Below are positions 25,120 through 32,898 of a stretch of 64,000 nucleotides of DNA, in pieces. Numbering within the stretch: the stretch's first letter is position 1; every line of letters begins with the position of its first letter. Both the position numbers and the translations under genes were made by a program. Source of the DNA: Firmicutes bacterium UBA5389 (GTDB taxonomy: Bacteria > Bacillota > DTU025); the NCBI GenBank assembly GCA_002409965.1, contig DHON01000095.1:13687-77686 (forward strand). Reading direction: 5' to 3'. The notes beneath the pieces were generated by a model, which saw nothing but the letters and a program-made list of their open reading frames with translations, was not told where the DNA came from and did no database searches.

Positions 25120-26381
25120 TCTCTCACCCCCTGTTCGATGAGGTTCAGTATCCTCTGGTCGCTGGGATACTCTGAATCCACCAGCCTCCGGAGGGGAAGC
25201 GGCACGCCGTCCATTCTGTAGGCGGTGCCGCCCGCCGCAATGCCCGCCGTGGCCGATGGGATGTAGACCTGGGCCACTTGCGCTGTGGTCGAGAATTGCG
25301 GATCCACCACTACCATCGGGATCTGTCTGAGTCGTGCGGCCGCCACAGCCGGGAATGTGGCTGCAGGATCGGACGCCACCACCAGCGCCGCGTCTGCCTC
25401 GCCCCGGGCAAGCAGGTCTACTGCGCTGAACTCGCCCGGGCTGTAGCGCGGATAGCCCCTGCTGAAGTTGACGGCGAATGGGTAACCTGTGAGCCACGTC
25501 ATCACAGCCTCTGCGCCGGCGACATTGCCGTGGCCACGCATGGGGATCACGGCGAAGGCAGTGTAATCGTTAAGATCTCGAGCCAGCATCAGCGCCTGAT
25601 ACACATTGTGCTGGCATCCACTGCTCATTGTGAGACCCATTCCGAAGAGTATCACCCCGTATTTCGCCCCCCGCAACGCCTCGGCTGCCTGGGCCAACTG
25701 GCTGCGGGGCACGCCGCCGAACGTGTCCCCCTCCAAGCTAGCGCCGTTTGTGAGGGCGCGCAGAGCCGTCAGTACTTCGAAATCGGAGTTGGGTTCGACC
25801 TGAAGGAAGATATCGGCTGTCTTGGCCGTCAGGGTCTTGCGAACGTCCACCGCTATGACGGTGCGATTGCGCCTGCCGTCGGGGGTTTTCCAACCGCGGG
25901 CCTGCACTGAGTAGCGGCTGAAATGGCGGGGATGGGCCTCTACGGGGTTGCACCCCCAGAAAAGCACAACGTCAGCGCGGTTTCTGACTTCGCCCAAGGT
26001 GCAAGTGGGAATGCCCAGCATCTGCCTTGCAACAGTGCCCGGCCCGTGGCAAACCGATGATGTCGAATCGATGCTCGCGCCTAGGGTTTCGGCAAGCCGA
26101 ACGGCGGCGGCCTGAGCCTCGGTGGTGGTACTCGACAGTCCATAGACCAGCGGGTACCGCGCCGACGATAGAATGCGCGCCGCCGCGTCCACCGCCTCCT
26201 GAAGGCTGGTTTCGCAGCCTCGCACCAGGGGAACGTTCGCCTCGGGCGGGCTCATGAAGCGGTTCCGCCCTATGGCGCACCCGCCGGTCATCGACACTAT
26301 CGCGTTGTTCTCCACCTGTACCGTGATGTCGTCGCAGAGTGATCCGCAGAACGAACACACCACGCCCTCATACGCAGCCAC
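25104..26381 (-). CDS. fwdB: Formylmethanofuran dehydrogenase subunit B (Mo/W catalytic subunit)
   Basis: A 425-residue molybdopterin oxidoreductase-type subunit that reduces CO2 to formate or runs the reverse. Cys10, Cys13, Cys17 and Cys36 (VVCSFCGSLCDD…GGCAIG) form a [4Fe-4S] site, and Cys112 in STSSVCHGP is in the position of the archaeal Mo/W ligand. These residues are reported missing in the metal-free FhcB of Methylobacterium, so this looks like the redox form. GTG at 26381 is 6 bases after GGAGGG; ATG at 26387 directly abuts it. Overlaps fwdD by 14 bases. Confidence 0.92.
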   Translation of the reverse strand: MAAYEGVVCSFCGSLCDDITVQVENNAIVSMTGGCAIGRNRFMSPPEANVPLVRGCETSLQEAVDAAARILSSARYPLVYGLSSTTTEAQAAAVRLAETLGASIDSTSSVCHGPGTVARQMLGIPTCTLGEVRNRADVVLFWGCNPVEAHPRHFSRYSVQARGWKTPDGRRNRTVIAVDVRKTLTAKTADIFLQVEPNSDFEVLTALRALTNGASLEGDTFGGVPRSQLAQAAEALRGAKYGVILFGMGLTMSSGCQHNVYQALMLARDLNDYTAFAVIPMRGHGNVAGAEAVMTWLTGYPFAVNFSRGYPRYSPGEFSAVDLLARGEADAALVVASDPAATFPAVAAARLRQIPMVVVDPQFSTTAQVAQVYIPSATAGIAAGGTAYRMDGVPLPLRRLVDSEYPSDQRILNLIEQGVRECFTS

Positions 26382-26718
26382 TGTCATCCCTCCGCACCGT
26401 GCAGCCGATGCCCTTGAACGCGGGCATTCCGCTTCTCCCGGCCACATGCCCGGTGAGCTCGTTGGCCGGGGGACCGTACGGGATGAACACGATAGAGTTG
26501 GGAAGATCGGCAGGACGGCAGGCGAACGCGGCTGTTCCGTACTCCGTGCTCACGGTGACCACATCGCCCGGCGCCGCGCCCAACTCAGCCATGGCGGCGG
26601 CGCTCAGCTCCACGCAGCCCGTCTCCTGCCGGTACAGGTCGGAACGTTTGCCCTGAGCCAGTCCAACGCCTTGTTTCACAGTCCTGCCCGTTATGAGCAC
26701 GGCTTCTACCTGCGCCAC
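26368..26718 (-). CDS. fwdD: Formylmethanofuran dehydrogenase subunit D (molybdopterin-binding)
   Basis: A 116-residue molybdopterin-dinucleotide-binding domain. Diagnostic stretches are LITGRTVKQGVGLAQGKRS, LGAAPGDVVTVSTEYG and FIPYGPPANELTG…GMPAFKG. In archaea FwdD completes the cofactor site of FwdB. GTG at 26718 lies 9 bases after GGAGGT (an alternative GTG at 26724 is only 3 away). The upstream frame contains two copies of a 17-base repeat (26744-26760 and 26768-26784), unlikely to be translated. Confidence 0.88.
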   Translation of the reverse strand: MAQVEAVLITGRTVKQGVGLAQGKRSDLYRQETGCVELSAAAMAELGAAPGDVVTVSTEYGTAAFACRPADLPNSIVFIPYGPPANELTGHVAGRSGMPAFKGIGCTVRRDDSGCV

Positions 26719-26859
26719 TCGCACCGCACCTCCATCCCAAGTCCCGCCGGCAGCATCGCCCACGGCACCGCCGGCAGCATCGCCAGGCGGCAGGCATTCC
26801 AACTCGCGTTCGCCAAAGGCGCTTGCGATCTGGAGTGCCCACCGCGGCGATCAGCGCCT

Positions 26860-27744
26860 CTACTTGAGGACTTCATACAGACCGATGTGGTGTTTTCCCA
26901 GCTTGTCGCCGTAGTTGCCGGCTGTAATCTGAACGACTCCATCGCGGCATGCCGCTTTCAGCCCAACCTTCATCGCTTCTCTCACCGAATTCATGTCGAG
27001 TCCGTCCACGATCATCTCATAGACGCACATCGCTCCCTCGGGAACCAGGGAGTCGCCGACCTTGGGGCGGAGGGTGGGGCAGAAAAGCGCGTTTGTGGCG
27101 GCCGGCAGGAAGTCGTAGTTGGCTCCGCCTATTCGGCTACCAGACCGCACGACCCCGCCGGGGAACGGCAGGATGACGCCTGGGACCTTGCGCATCTCGG
27201 CAGCAGCCGCGGTGGCCGCCGCCAGAGCCGATGCCCTATCGCGCCCCATGATTATGAAATTGCCTCCGCCGATTCCGCTCACGTAGCCGAACGTCTCCTC
27301 CATGATGAACTCGCCGTCCATCATGGGAACGTGCCACAGTCTGCGCCCGTCCTTCTCTTCCACATACTCATAGGAATCGCCGAAATGGCGAAGAAAGCCC
27401 CCTGTTGCCACCGTCTTGTCGCTCGCAAGTCCACTGAAAGCGGCTGTAGTAGGACAAGTCAGAACACACATGCCCACCCTGCCCTGCAACTGACCATCGA
27501 GGTCTTCAGGCGTGCGCGCGAACACCAGTATCGACACGCCGGGCCTTCCATCGGGAGTGTCTTTCACTTCGCCCTCGATGCCGCATTCGGCTCCGCATCC
27601 GATTATAGATGCCCCAAAACCAACGGCAGCCCTGGCTGCCTCCATCGCCCATTCCAGAGTGTCTGCAGTGATAATCACCCGCGAAGCCAGGAAGTCGAAA
27701 GCCTCTGCATAAGTATCTTTGATTGGCACTCGATTGAGAATCAC
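26860..27744 (-). CDS. Formylmethanofuran:H4MPT formyltransferase, copy 2
   Basis: A 294-residue second Ftr homologue, clearly diverged from copy 1 but with the same motif order: SRVIITADTLEWA, CGAECGIEGE, LTCPTTAAFSGLASDK, LWHVPMMDGEFIMEETFG, GIGGGNFIIMG, GVILPFPGGVVRSGSRIGG, LFCPTLRPK. It ends shortly after the last helix, without the acidic tail of copy 1. GTG at 27744 follows GCGAGGTGAT. Located before fwdD. One copy may act as free Ftr and the other as a complex subunit. Confidence 0.92.
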   Translation of the reverse strand: MILNRVPIKDTYAEAFDFLASRVIITADTLEWAMEAARAAVGFGASIIGCGAECGIEGEVKDTPDGRPGVSILVFARTPEDLDGQLQGRVGMCVLTCPTTAAFSGLASDKTVATGGFLRHFGDSYEYVEEKDGRRLWHVPMMDGEFIMEETFGYVSGIGGGNFIIMGRDRASALAAATAAAAEMRKVPGVILPFPGGVVRSGSRIGGANYDFLPAATNALFCPTLRPKVGDSLVPEGAMCVYEMIVDGLDMNSVREAMKVGLKAACRDGVVQITAGNYGDKLGKHHIGLYEVLK

Positions 27745-27748
27745 GTGA

Positions 27749-29005
27749 TCACCTCGCTGAAGTATTTTGCTGACGAGCCTCAGTCCTGTTGCGAACGTCT
27801 GGGCGCCCGAAGTCACCTCCCTTGCCATGGGATCCCAGAAATTGGTCGATCACCCATGCCTGCTTCTCCTGCAGAGCCATCAGGCATTCATCGCGCGATC
27901 TTCCGCAAGCTAATACGGTGCATACCGGCGCGCCCGCCGGTATGGCTTCACCGGCGTGAGGCACATCGCGTATGCCCAACCCATACCAGGCGCTGGCGTT
28001 GGCCACCGTTAGGTCGCACGGCGCATAGACTATCGCCTTTCCGAAGTAATGGCCTCCATGGCCGGCCTCATCCGCTGCAAACAGCGACTCGGGGGGAAGC
28101 CTGCCGTTGCATGCCTCCAGATGCAGTCCAAACAGATCCAGCCCACGAGCCTGCCGGTACAGCTCCATCGAGGCACAGTAACGCGGATTGACCTCCAAAA
28201 ACATGGGGTCGCCTGCGGCCGTCACAAGAAAGTCGATGCCGTTGAGCCCGCGAAGCCCGCACTCTTGCACGACGACACGAACCATGCGAGCCACCTTCTG
28301 GCGCAGCGAACCCGATGCCGAGCTGCCTCCCTGCGACCCGCACGTCGAAAGAGGCACAATGTTGCCGCAATACAGAAAGCCTCTGGCTCCGAACTCCCCC
28401 AGGCCGCATAGCTGTTCGCTCAGCCCGATAATGGCGGCTTCGGACCCATCGGCTACGAAGGAGACTGATGCAGGACGCCCATCGGCATACGCCTGCATCA
28501 TGTATCCCATCGGCGCCGCGCAATCGGCCGATGCCCACACTATGCCGCCTCCGCCCCCGCTCGACATGGGTTTGTAGAGCCACTGGCCAGGCGGGGGAGG
28601 GCCTTCCCAGCCATAGTGGGTTTCAGGGCACAACACCCCATCGGCGCTTAGCAGAGCGTACAGGCGCTCGAAGTCCCTGGCCCCTGCAGCCGCCTGGCTT
28701 GTGTTGCCCAGCAGCATCTTCCCGCGGGATATCCGGTCGATTATGTCGGGGCGGTTGTCCACTCCCGACACGTAGGCAACGGCATCATAATCGATGGCCG
28801 CAGCTGCCTCGGCCAACCCCTCAGGGCTGTATCCCAGATGGCCGAAGTCGCGCCCCAGCGACAGGCTTTCACCCCACAGCTGTCCGTCTGAGTCGCCGAA
28901 GTAGTCCAAGGTTACCAGGCTCCACTCCGCTTTCCTGGCCAGATCGCTGAGCCCGAAGCATTCTCCAAACCCTCGGGTGCTGTATCCAACCATCAACAGC
29001 CTCAT
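27749..29005 (-). CDS. ATP-grasp ligase of the H4MPT/methanofuran cluster
   Basis: A 418-residue ATP-grasp protein (COG2232-like). The N-terminus MRLLMVGYSTRGFG is a Rossmann-like pre-grasp domain; WLYKPMSSGGGGGIV is the ATP loop, GLNGIDFL and FLEVNPRYCASMEL the metal-binding part. Relatives occur in H4MPT clusters of methanogens and methylotrophs (the 'orf5' type), and ATP-grasp ligases such as MfnD act in methanofuran synthesis. ATG at 29005 has GGGGAGG upstream. First gene behind the sigma54 promoter; 4 bases before the ftr copy 2 start. Confidence 0.82.
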   Translation of the reverse strand: MRLLMVGYSTRGFGECFGLSDLARKAEWSLVTLDYFGDSDGQLWGESLSLGRDFGHLGYSPEGLAEAAAAIDYDAVAYVSGVDNRPDIIDRISRGKMLLGNTSQAAAGARDFERLYALLSADGVLCPETHYGWEGPPPPGQWLYKPMSSGGGGGIVWASADCAAPMGYMMQAYADGRPASVSFVADGSEAAIIGLSEQLCGLGEFGARGFLYCGNIVPLSTCGSQGGSSASGSLRQKVARMVRVVVQECGLRGLNGIDFLVTAAGDPMFLEVNPRYCASMELYRQARGLDLFGLHLEACNGRLPPESLFAADEAGHGGHYFGKAIVYAPCDLTVANASAWYGLGIRDVPHAGEAIPAGAPVCTVLACGRSRDECLMALQEKQAWVIDQFLGSHGKGGDFGRPDVRNRTEARQQNTSAR

Positions 29006-29071
29006 GTTGCCCTGCCTCCCCGAGCCACTGCGCTCAGCTGTGCTCACATCGATAGTTCAGTACGAAGAACC

Positions 29072-29088
29072 TTGCAATATCGATGCCA
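29072..29088 (-). promoter_or_regulatory. Sigma54 (-24/-12) promoter of the Fwd/H4MPT operon
   Basis: Minus strand TGGCATCGATATTGCAA matches TGGCAY-N5-TTGCA, with exactly 10 bases between the GG (29086-29087) and GC (29074-29075). It lies 67 bases before the ATP-grasp start and directly downstream of a gene for a sigma54 activator. Confidence 0.78.
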
Positions 29089-29229
29089 ACACCCGGCACG
29101 CAAGGCGTTTTGCCAGGTCGACATGGGTGTGGTCCAGAACGATCGGATTCCATCAGGAGGCCTATTGCCCCATAATGAAACACATCGACAGGGATTGCAG
29201 ACAGATCGCGCTGGCGCGCACGACTGGAA

Positions 29230-29260
29230 CCCACAATCCGCAGCAGCTACGGGTTGTGGG
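29230..29260. promoter_or_regulatory. 31-bp palindrome, candidate activator-binding site
   Basis: CCCACAATCCG and CGGGTTGTGGG pair in 10 of 11 positions around a 9-base centre. It lies about 140 bases upstream of the -24 element, the usual distance of an enhancer site for sigma54 activators. No T-run follows, so a terminator for the regulator gene is less likely. The rest of 29006-29315 shows no gene. Confidence 0.55.
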
Positions 29261-29315
29261 GTTATGTGGATGATGGATGGAGACGTGTTACTGCCCCAAT
29301 TTGGTACATGTATCG

Positions 29316-31214
29316 TTATGTGGCAGTTCTCCTCATGGAATCCGGGTCGATCCCGTGTGATTCGAGTTTTCGGTAGAGAGTGGTTCGGCCGATGCCAAGG
29401 CATCTGGCTGCACTGCTGATATTGCCGCGACATGATCTCATGGCCTGTAGCACCACAGCCTTCTCCGCCTGGACGAGAGTAGGCATTTCCGGAGCGTCCA
29501 GTGCGGTCATCGCCGGATCCGGCCGAGAATCGCGAATACGCTCTGGGAGGTGTTCTGGGCAGACCTCATTTCCCTCCAGGAGATGCACGGCCTGCTCAAT
29601 CACGTTCTGGAGTTCTCTCACATTGCCAGGCCAGGAGTACCGCATCAAGGCTTCCCGCGCCTCTTCCGACAACGCGATCTCGCCCTGGCCTCTCATCTTG
29701 GCGAAACGCTTGAGAAAGCAGTCGGCCAGAAGCAGCACATCCTGGTTGCGCTCACGCAGCGGCGGAACTGTCAGGTTGATCACGCTGATTCGATAGTAGA
29801 GGTCCAGGCGAAAACGCCCCTCCTCCACAAGGCGCGCAAGGTCTTTGTGGGTGGCGGCTATGACCCTGATCTGGACGGGAATCGGCGCGTGCCCGCCGAT
29901 GCGCACCACCTGCTTCTCCTGCAGTACCCGGAGCAGACTGATCTGCACCTCGAGAGGTATGTCGCCGATCTCATCCAGGAAGAGAGTGCCGCCGCTCGCC
30001 AGCTCGAACTTGCCCGGACGCCCTCCTCTCCTCGCGCCGGTAAACGCGCCCTCCTCATACCCAAACAGCTCGCTCTCGACCAGGTCTCGCGGAAGCGCCG
30101 CAGCATTCACCGCCACAAAAGGCCCCTCCCTCTGCGGACTTGCGTTGTGAATCGACTGGGCAAACAGCTCCTTACCGGTGCCGCTCTCGCCGACGATCAA
30201 CACCGTCGAGTCGGAGCGTGCAACGCGGCGGGCCATGCCGATGGCCGCCAGGAACTTGGGATCCTCGCCAACTAAGTCCGAGAGGGTGAACCGCGCCTGT
30301 GCTCCTACCATGCGGGTGACCAACCGCTGCACGGACCTCATCTCCCTGCACGTCAGCACTACACCGAACACCTTCCTCTGCTCGGAGCAAACAGGCCTGC
30401 TCGACACGGTGATGTGCACTCTGCGCCCGTTGAATGTGATTGCAAGCTCACGATCATTGAAGCCTTCCCGGCCCGTCTTGAACATCTGCAGAAGGGGAAA
30501 CGAGCCTTTGAACACCTCTTCGACAGACCTGCCCACACAGCTCGACGTCTTGAGTCCGAAAATCCTGCCGGCCACGGAGTTCATATGAGTTATGAATCCA
30601 TCGTTGTCAACAGCGATCAGGCCGTCCGAAATCGACTGAATGACCGAGTAAAGCTGGTTGGCGGCGCGTTCCAGCTTCATCTGGTTCTCGATGGCGGCAG
30701 ACGCCGCCACGATCATCCCCAATGTATGAGGGTGACATGCTTGGCTCGCGCCCAGCATTCCGATGGCGCCCAGGAATTCGCCTTCCGGGCTGACAATGGG
30801 AGTGGCCGCTCCCGACAGGGAACGATACGCCGCAAAGTAGTGCTCCGCCGCGTTTACTGTGCAGGGAACACCCTCACGTATGGCAAGACCAATGGCGTTG
30901 GTACCCTGGTGTTCTTCGCCCCACAAGGTCCCGGGGCCCACATTGATCGGGCCGAGGTCGTCAGGAGGTTCGCTCGCGCGCGATGCCAGGATACATCCGT
31001 GTGAGTCGCTGAGAAAGACCCGGAACCCGGGAGACACGAAGGACAGCATCTCGTCCATGAGCGGCTCGGCTAACCTCGCGACATCAATGGCGTGTTGGAG
31101 ATGCGAGTCGAACTCCTTCTCCGATACCCGAACCGTCTTCGGGCTCTTCAGAGGATCCATGCCCGCCTGTCGGCACCTCGCCCACGATTCCGAGATCATC
31201 GGCTGACGAATCAC
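29316..31214 (-). CDS. Sigma54-dependent activator, AcoR-like (GAF-PAS-AAA-Fis)
   Basis: A 632-residue enhancer-binding protein. Order: GAF-type sensor (about 60-185), PAS (about 190-290, DGLIAVDNDGFITHMN), AAA+ domain with Walker A GESGTGKE, the sigma54-contact loop GYEEGAFTGA, Walker B GTLFLDEIGD, and a C-terminal Fis helix-turn-helix (NISSAARCLGIGRTTLYRKL). The GAF sensor suggests response to a small metabolite, perhaps a C1 or pterin compound. The GTG start overlaps the beta-RFAP synthase stop (GTGA). It probably activates the promoter at 29072-29088. Confidence 0.92.
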   Translation of the reverse strand: MIRQPMISESWARCRQAGMDPLKSPKTVRVSEKEFDSHLQHAIDVARLAEPLMDEMLSFVSPGFRVFLSDSHGCILASRASEPPDDLGPINVGPGTLWGEEHQGTNAIGLAIREGVPCTVNAAEHYFAAYRSLSGAATPIVSPEGEFLGAIGMLGASQACHPHTLGMIVAASAAIENQMKLERAANQLYSVIQSISDGLIAVDNDGFITHMNSVAGRIFGLKTSSCVGRSVEEVFKGSFPLLQMFKTGREGFNDRELAITFNGRRVHITVSSRPVCSEQRKVFGVVLTCREMRSVQRLVTRMVGAQARFTLSDLVGEDPKFLAAIGMARRVARSDSTVLIVGESGTGKELFAQSIHNASPQREGPFVAVNAAALPRDLVESELFGYEEGAFTGARRGGRPGKFELASGGTLFLDEIGDIPLEVQISLLRVLQEKQVVRIGGHAPIPVQIRVIAATHKDLARLVEEGRFRLDLYYRISVINLTVPPLRERNQDVLLLADCFLKRFAKMRGQGEIALSEEAREALMRYSWPGNVRELQNVIEQAVHLLEGNEVCPEHLPERIRDSRPDPAMTALDAPEMPTLVQAEKAVVLQAMRSCRGNISSAARCLGIGRTTLYRKLESHGIDPDSMRRTAT

Positions 31215-32203
31215 GCGTGCTCACCGTCCTCCCACGCGACTGTCGCCCCTGAGTTTCTGACTTTGAGACACCTTACGCGCGCACGAACACTCGCCTCCGC
31301 AAGATACTCGCGGACAGTCGCTTCCAGGTGTTCCGCGGCATCGTCGCCTTCCACGACTGCATACACCGTAGGTCCCCACGAGCTCTGGCCGGCCCCGGTC
31401 GCCCCGTTGCCCAGTAGAAGACGAACGATCCCTTCAGCAGACGGATGGCTGTAGAGTCCGCCCTGAAACGGCGCGAACTGCTTGCCTATAGTCCACTGCA
31501 TCTCTGTGAGCGCCTGCCCAAACTCGTCTATGTTGCCCTCAATTACTGCCGGGAGAAGCTGCATTACCAGGAGTCGACACACCAGTCCCACATCCTCGGG
31601 GGCAATAGCCGGCGTCATGTCAATGGATATCCCGTGGCGCGTCTGGCCAGACTGTGTCGCCGTCTCAGGGGTCACTACTATGAACCGCCAGTCTTGGGGG
31701 AATGGGCGCTGGAAGATCGTCGGAGGCACGTAACCCTCGGCGCCCGGCCAATCGAATTCCCTCGGAACGCCGCTGGCCACCACGAGCCCTCCGCTCTTGA
31801 ATATGCCGACACACACATCGCATTTGTCGCCGGGCAACATCATCCGCGCCACATCTTCTGTGGTCAACTTCAAGTTGTACAGAGCAGAAAGCGCCGAACC
31901 CACAGAGAGCGAAAGCAGAGTTCCTGATCCCAGCCCTATGTGGGCCGTAATTGACTCCTGCACAACGATCCGCGCCCCTGCCCTGATCTGAGCTTTGTCC
32001 ACGAAGGTTCTGGCCAAATCGGTCACGCGCGCGGTGTCGAATCCCTCTACGACCAGCTCGTCACGGCGCTCGGCCCGAAGCACAATCCTCGGGCCGTCGA
32101 GCGCGACCCCGATGCCGCCGTACATCCGTCCCAACGAGCCGTTCAAATCCAGCTGGCCAAGGTGTAATCGGCACGGAGCGGTCACCCTCAACATGTCTTC
32201 CAT
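31211..32203 (-). CDS. mptG: Beta-ribofuranosylaminobenzene 5'-phosphate synthase
   Basis: A 330-residue GHMP-kinase-fold enzyme. It joins p-hydroxybenzoate or p-aminobenzoate with PRPP, the committed step of methanopterin synthesis. Diagnostic stretches: APCRLHLGQLDLNGSLGRMYGGIGVAL, IGLGSGTLLSLSVGSAL and GATGAGQSSWGPTVYAVVE. Its presence shows that the cell can make H4MPT-type cofactor. ATG at 32203 sits close behind AAGGAG; ATG at 32194 is an alternative. It is coupled to the sigma54 regulator gene and follows the fliW terminator. Confidence 0.92.
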   Translation of the reverse strand: MEDMLRVTAPCRLHLGQLDLNGSLGRMYGGIGVALDGPRIVLRAERRDELVVEGFDTARVTDLARTFVDKAQIRAGARIVVQESITAHIGLGSGTLLSLSVGSALSALYNLKLTTEDVARMMLPGDKCDVCVGIFKSGGLVVASGVPREFDWPGAEGYVPPTIFQRPFPQDWRFIVVTPETATQSGQTRHGISIDMTPAIAPEDVGLVCRLLVMQLLPAVIEGNIDEFGQALTEMQWTIGKQFAPFQGGLYSHPSAEGIVRLLLGNGATGAGQSSWGPTVYAVVEGDDAAEHLEATVREYLAEASVRARVRCLKVRNSGATVAWEDGEHA

Positions 32204-32263
32204 CACTCCTTCGACTCCGGCGATCCCATGCCGTCAACTGCGGTCAATTCAGTGTAACACGTA

Positions 32264-32297
32264 ATCAAAAGACCGGTGCTTCTGCTCGCGCCGGTCT
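32264..32297 (-). terminator. Intrinsic terminator after fliW
   Basis: AGACCGG (32291-32297 read on minus) and CCGGTCT (32270-32276) form a 7-bp stem with a 14-base loop, followed on the minus strand by TTTTGATT. It separates the flagellar block from the H4MPT cluster. Confidence 0.65.
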
Positions 32298-32368
32298 GAG
32301 TTGCTTGTATTATGCATACTTGTCGCACTGCCCGGATCTGCCCGTACCAGACCGCCGCGCATCGTCCG

Positions 32369-32878
32369 TCACCCCGCGCTGGCCTGCGCATCCCCGCTGC
32401 TACCTCCGCCGCTGGGCACTGACTTTGCGCGCCCGCCCATGCCCAGGGGTACTCGCTGCCGCACACTGTACTCCCCCGACCTCAACAGCACCTGGGCACC
32501 CACTCTGTGGTCCTGTGACATGATGATAGGCGCTAGCAGATTCGCGGTGATCACCGGAGGTTCGCCCTCGCGCTGCCCCGCCCTCACTGTCAGCACTGTG
32601 AGTACCAACGCTCGGTCAGGGGCAGCGATTCCCAAATCCCGCGCCGCCTCGTCCGGTATGTCGGGCCGGTACTCCTCGAACAAGTCGAACGGGTCGGCGA
32701 CCACCAAAGCAAGCCCCTCATCGTCCGCGCTGTGCAGCCATTTGATCCTGGGGTTTCCAGCATGGTCCAGCAGAAAGAACCTGCGGGCGTCCTCGAACCC
32801 CGGAATGCCCTTGGGGAACAGGATTATCTTGTCGTCGTCCACGCTCAGCGCGCCGAATCGAACGCTCCTAACCTGCAT
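32369..32878 (-). CDS. fliW: Flagellar assembly factor FliW
   Basis: A 169-residue FliW. FPKGIPGFEDARRFFLLD is the family hallmark, followed by a second beta-barrel half with VVADPFDLFEEY and ANLLAPI. FliW binds flagellin and antagonises the translational repressor CsrA. A Gly/Ser-rich tail of about 20 residues ends the protein. ATG at 32878 follows GGGAGGGG. A csrA gene normally follows fliW; here the operon ends at a terminator and no csrA is seen in the window. Confidence 0.93.
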   Translation of the reverse strand: MQVRSVRFGALSVDDDKIILFPKGIPGFEDARRFFLLDHAGNPRIKWLHSADDEGLALVVADPFDLFEEYRPDIPDEAARDLGIAAPDRALVLTVLTVRAGQREGEPPVITANLLAPIIMSQDHRVGAQVLLRSGEYSVRQRVPLGMGGRAKSVPSGGGSSGDAQASAG

Positions 32879-32898
32879 ATCGACCCCTCCCACCCAAG

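Noticed and set aside
25120..25497. N-terminal extension of FwdA to 679 residues
   Set aside because: It overlaps fwdB in another frame; FwdA family proteins start at the GTG at 25119 with a ribosome-binding site.
26254..28191. Plus-strand open frame of 645 codons opposite fwdB, fwdD and ftr copy 2
   Set aside because: It is the antisense shadow of GC-rich coding DNA; it has no family similarity while the minus strand encodes well-conserved proteins.
32203..32466. csrA gene next to fliW
   Set aside because: The only frames in this interval do not resemble CsrA (no MLVLTRK-type start).
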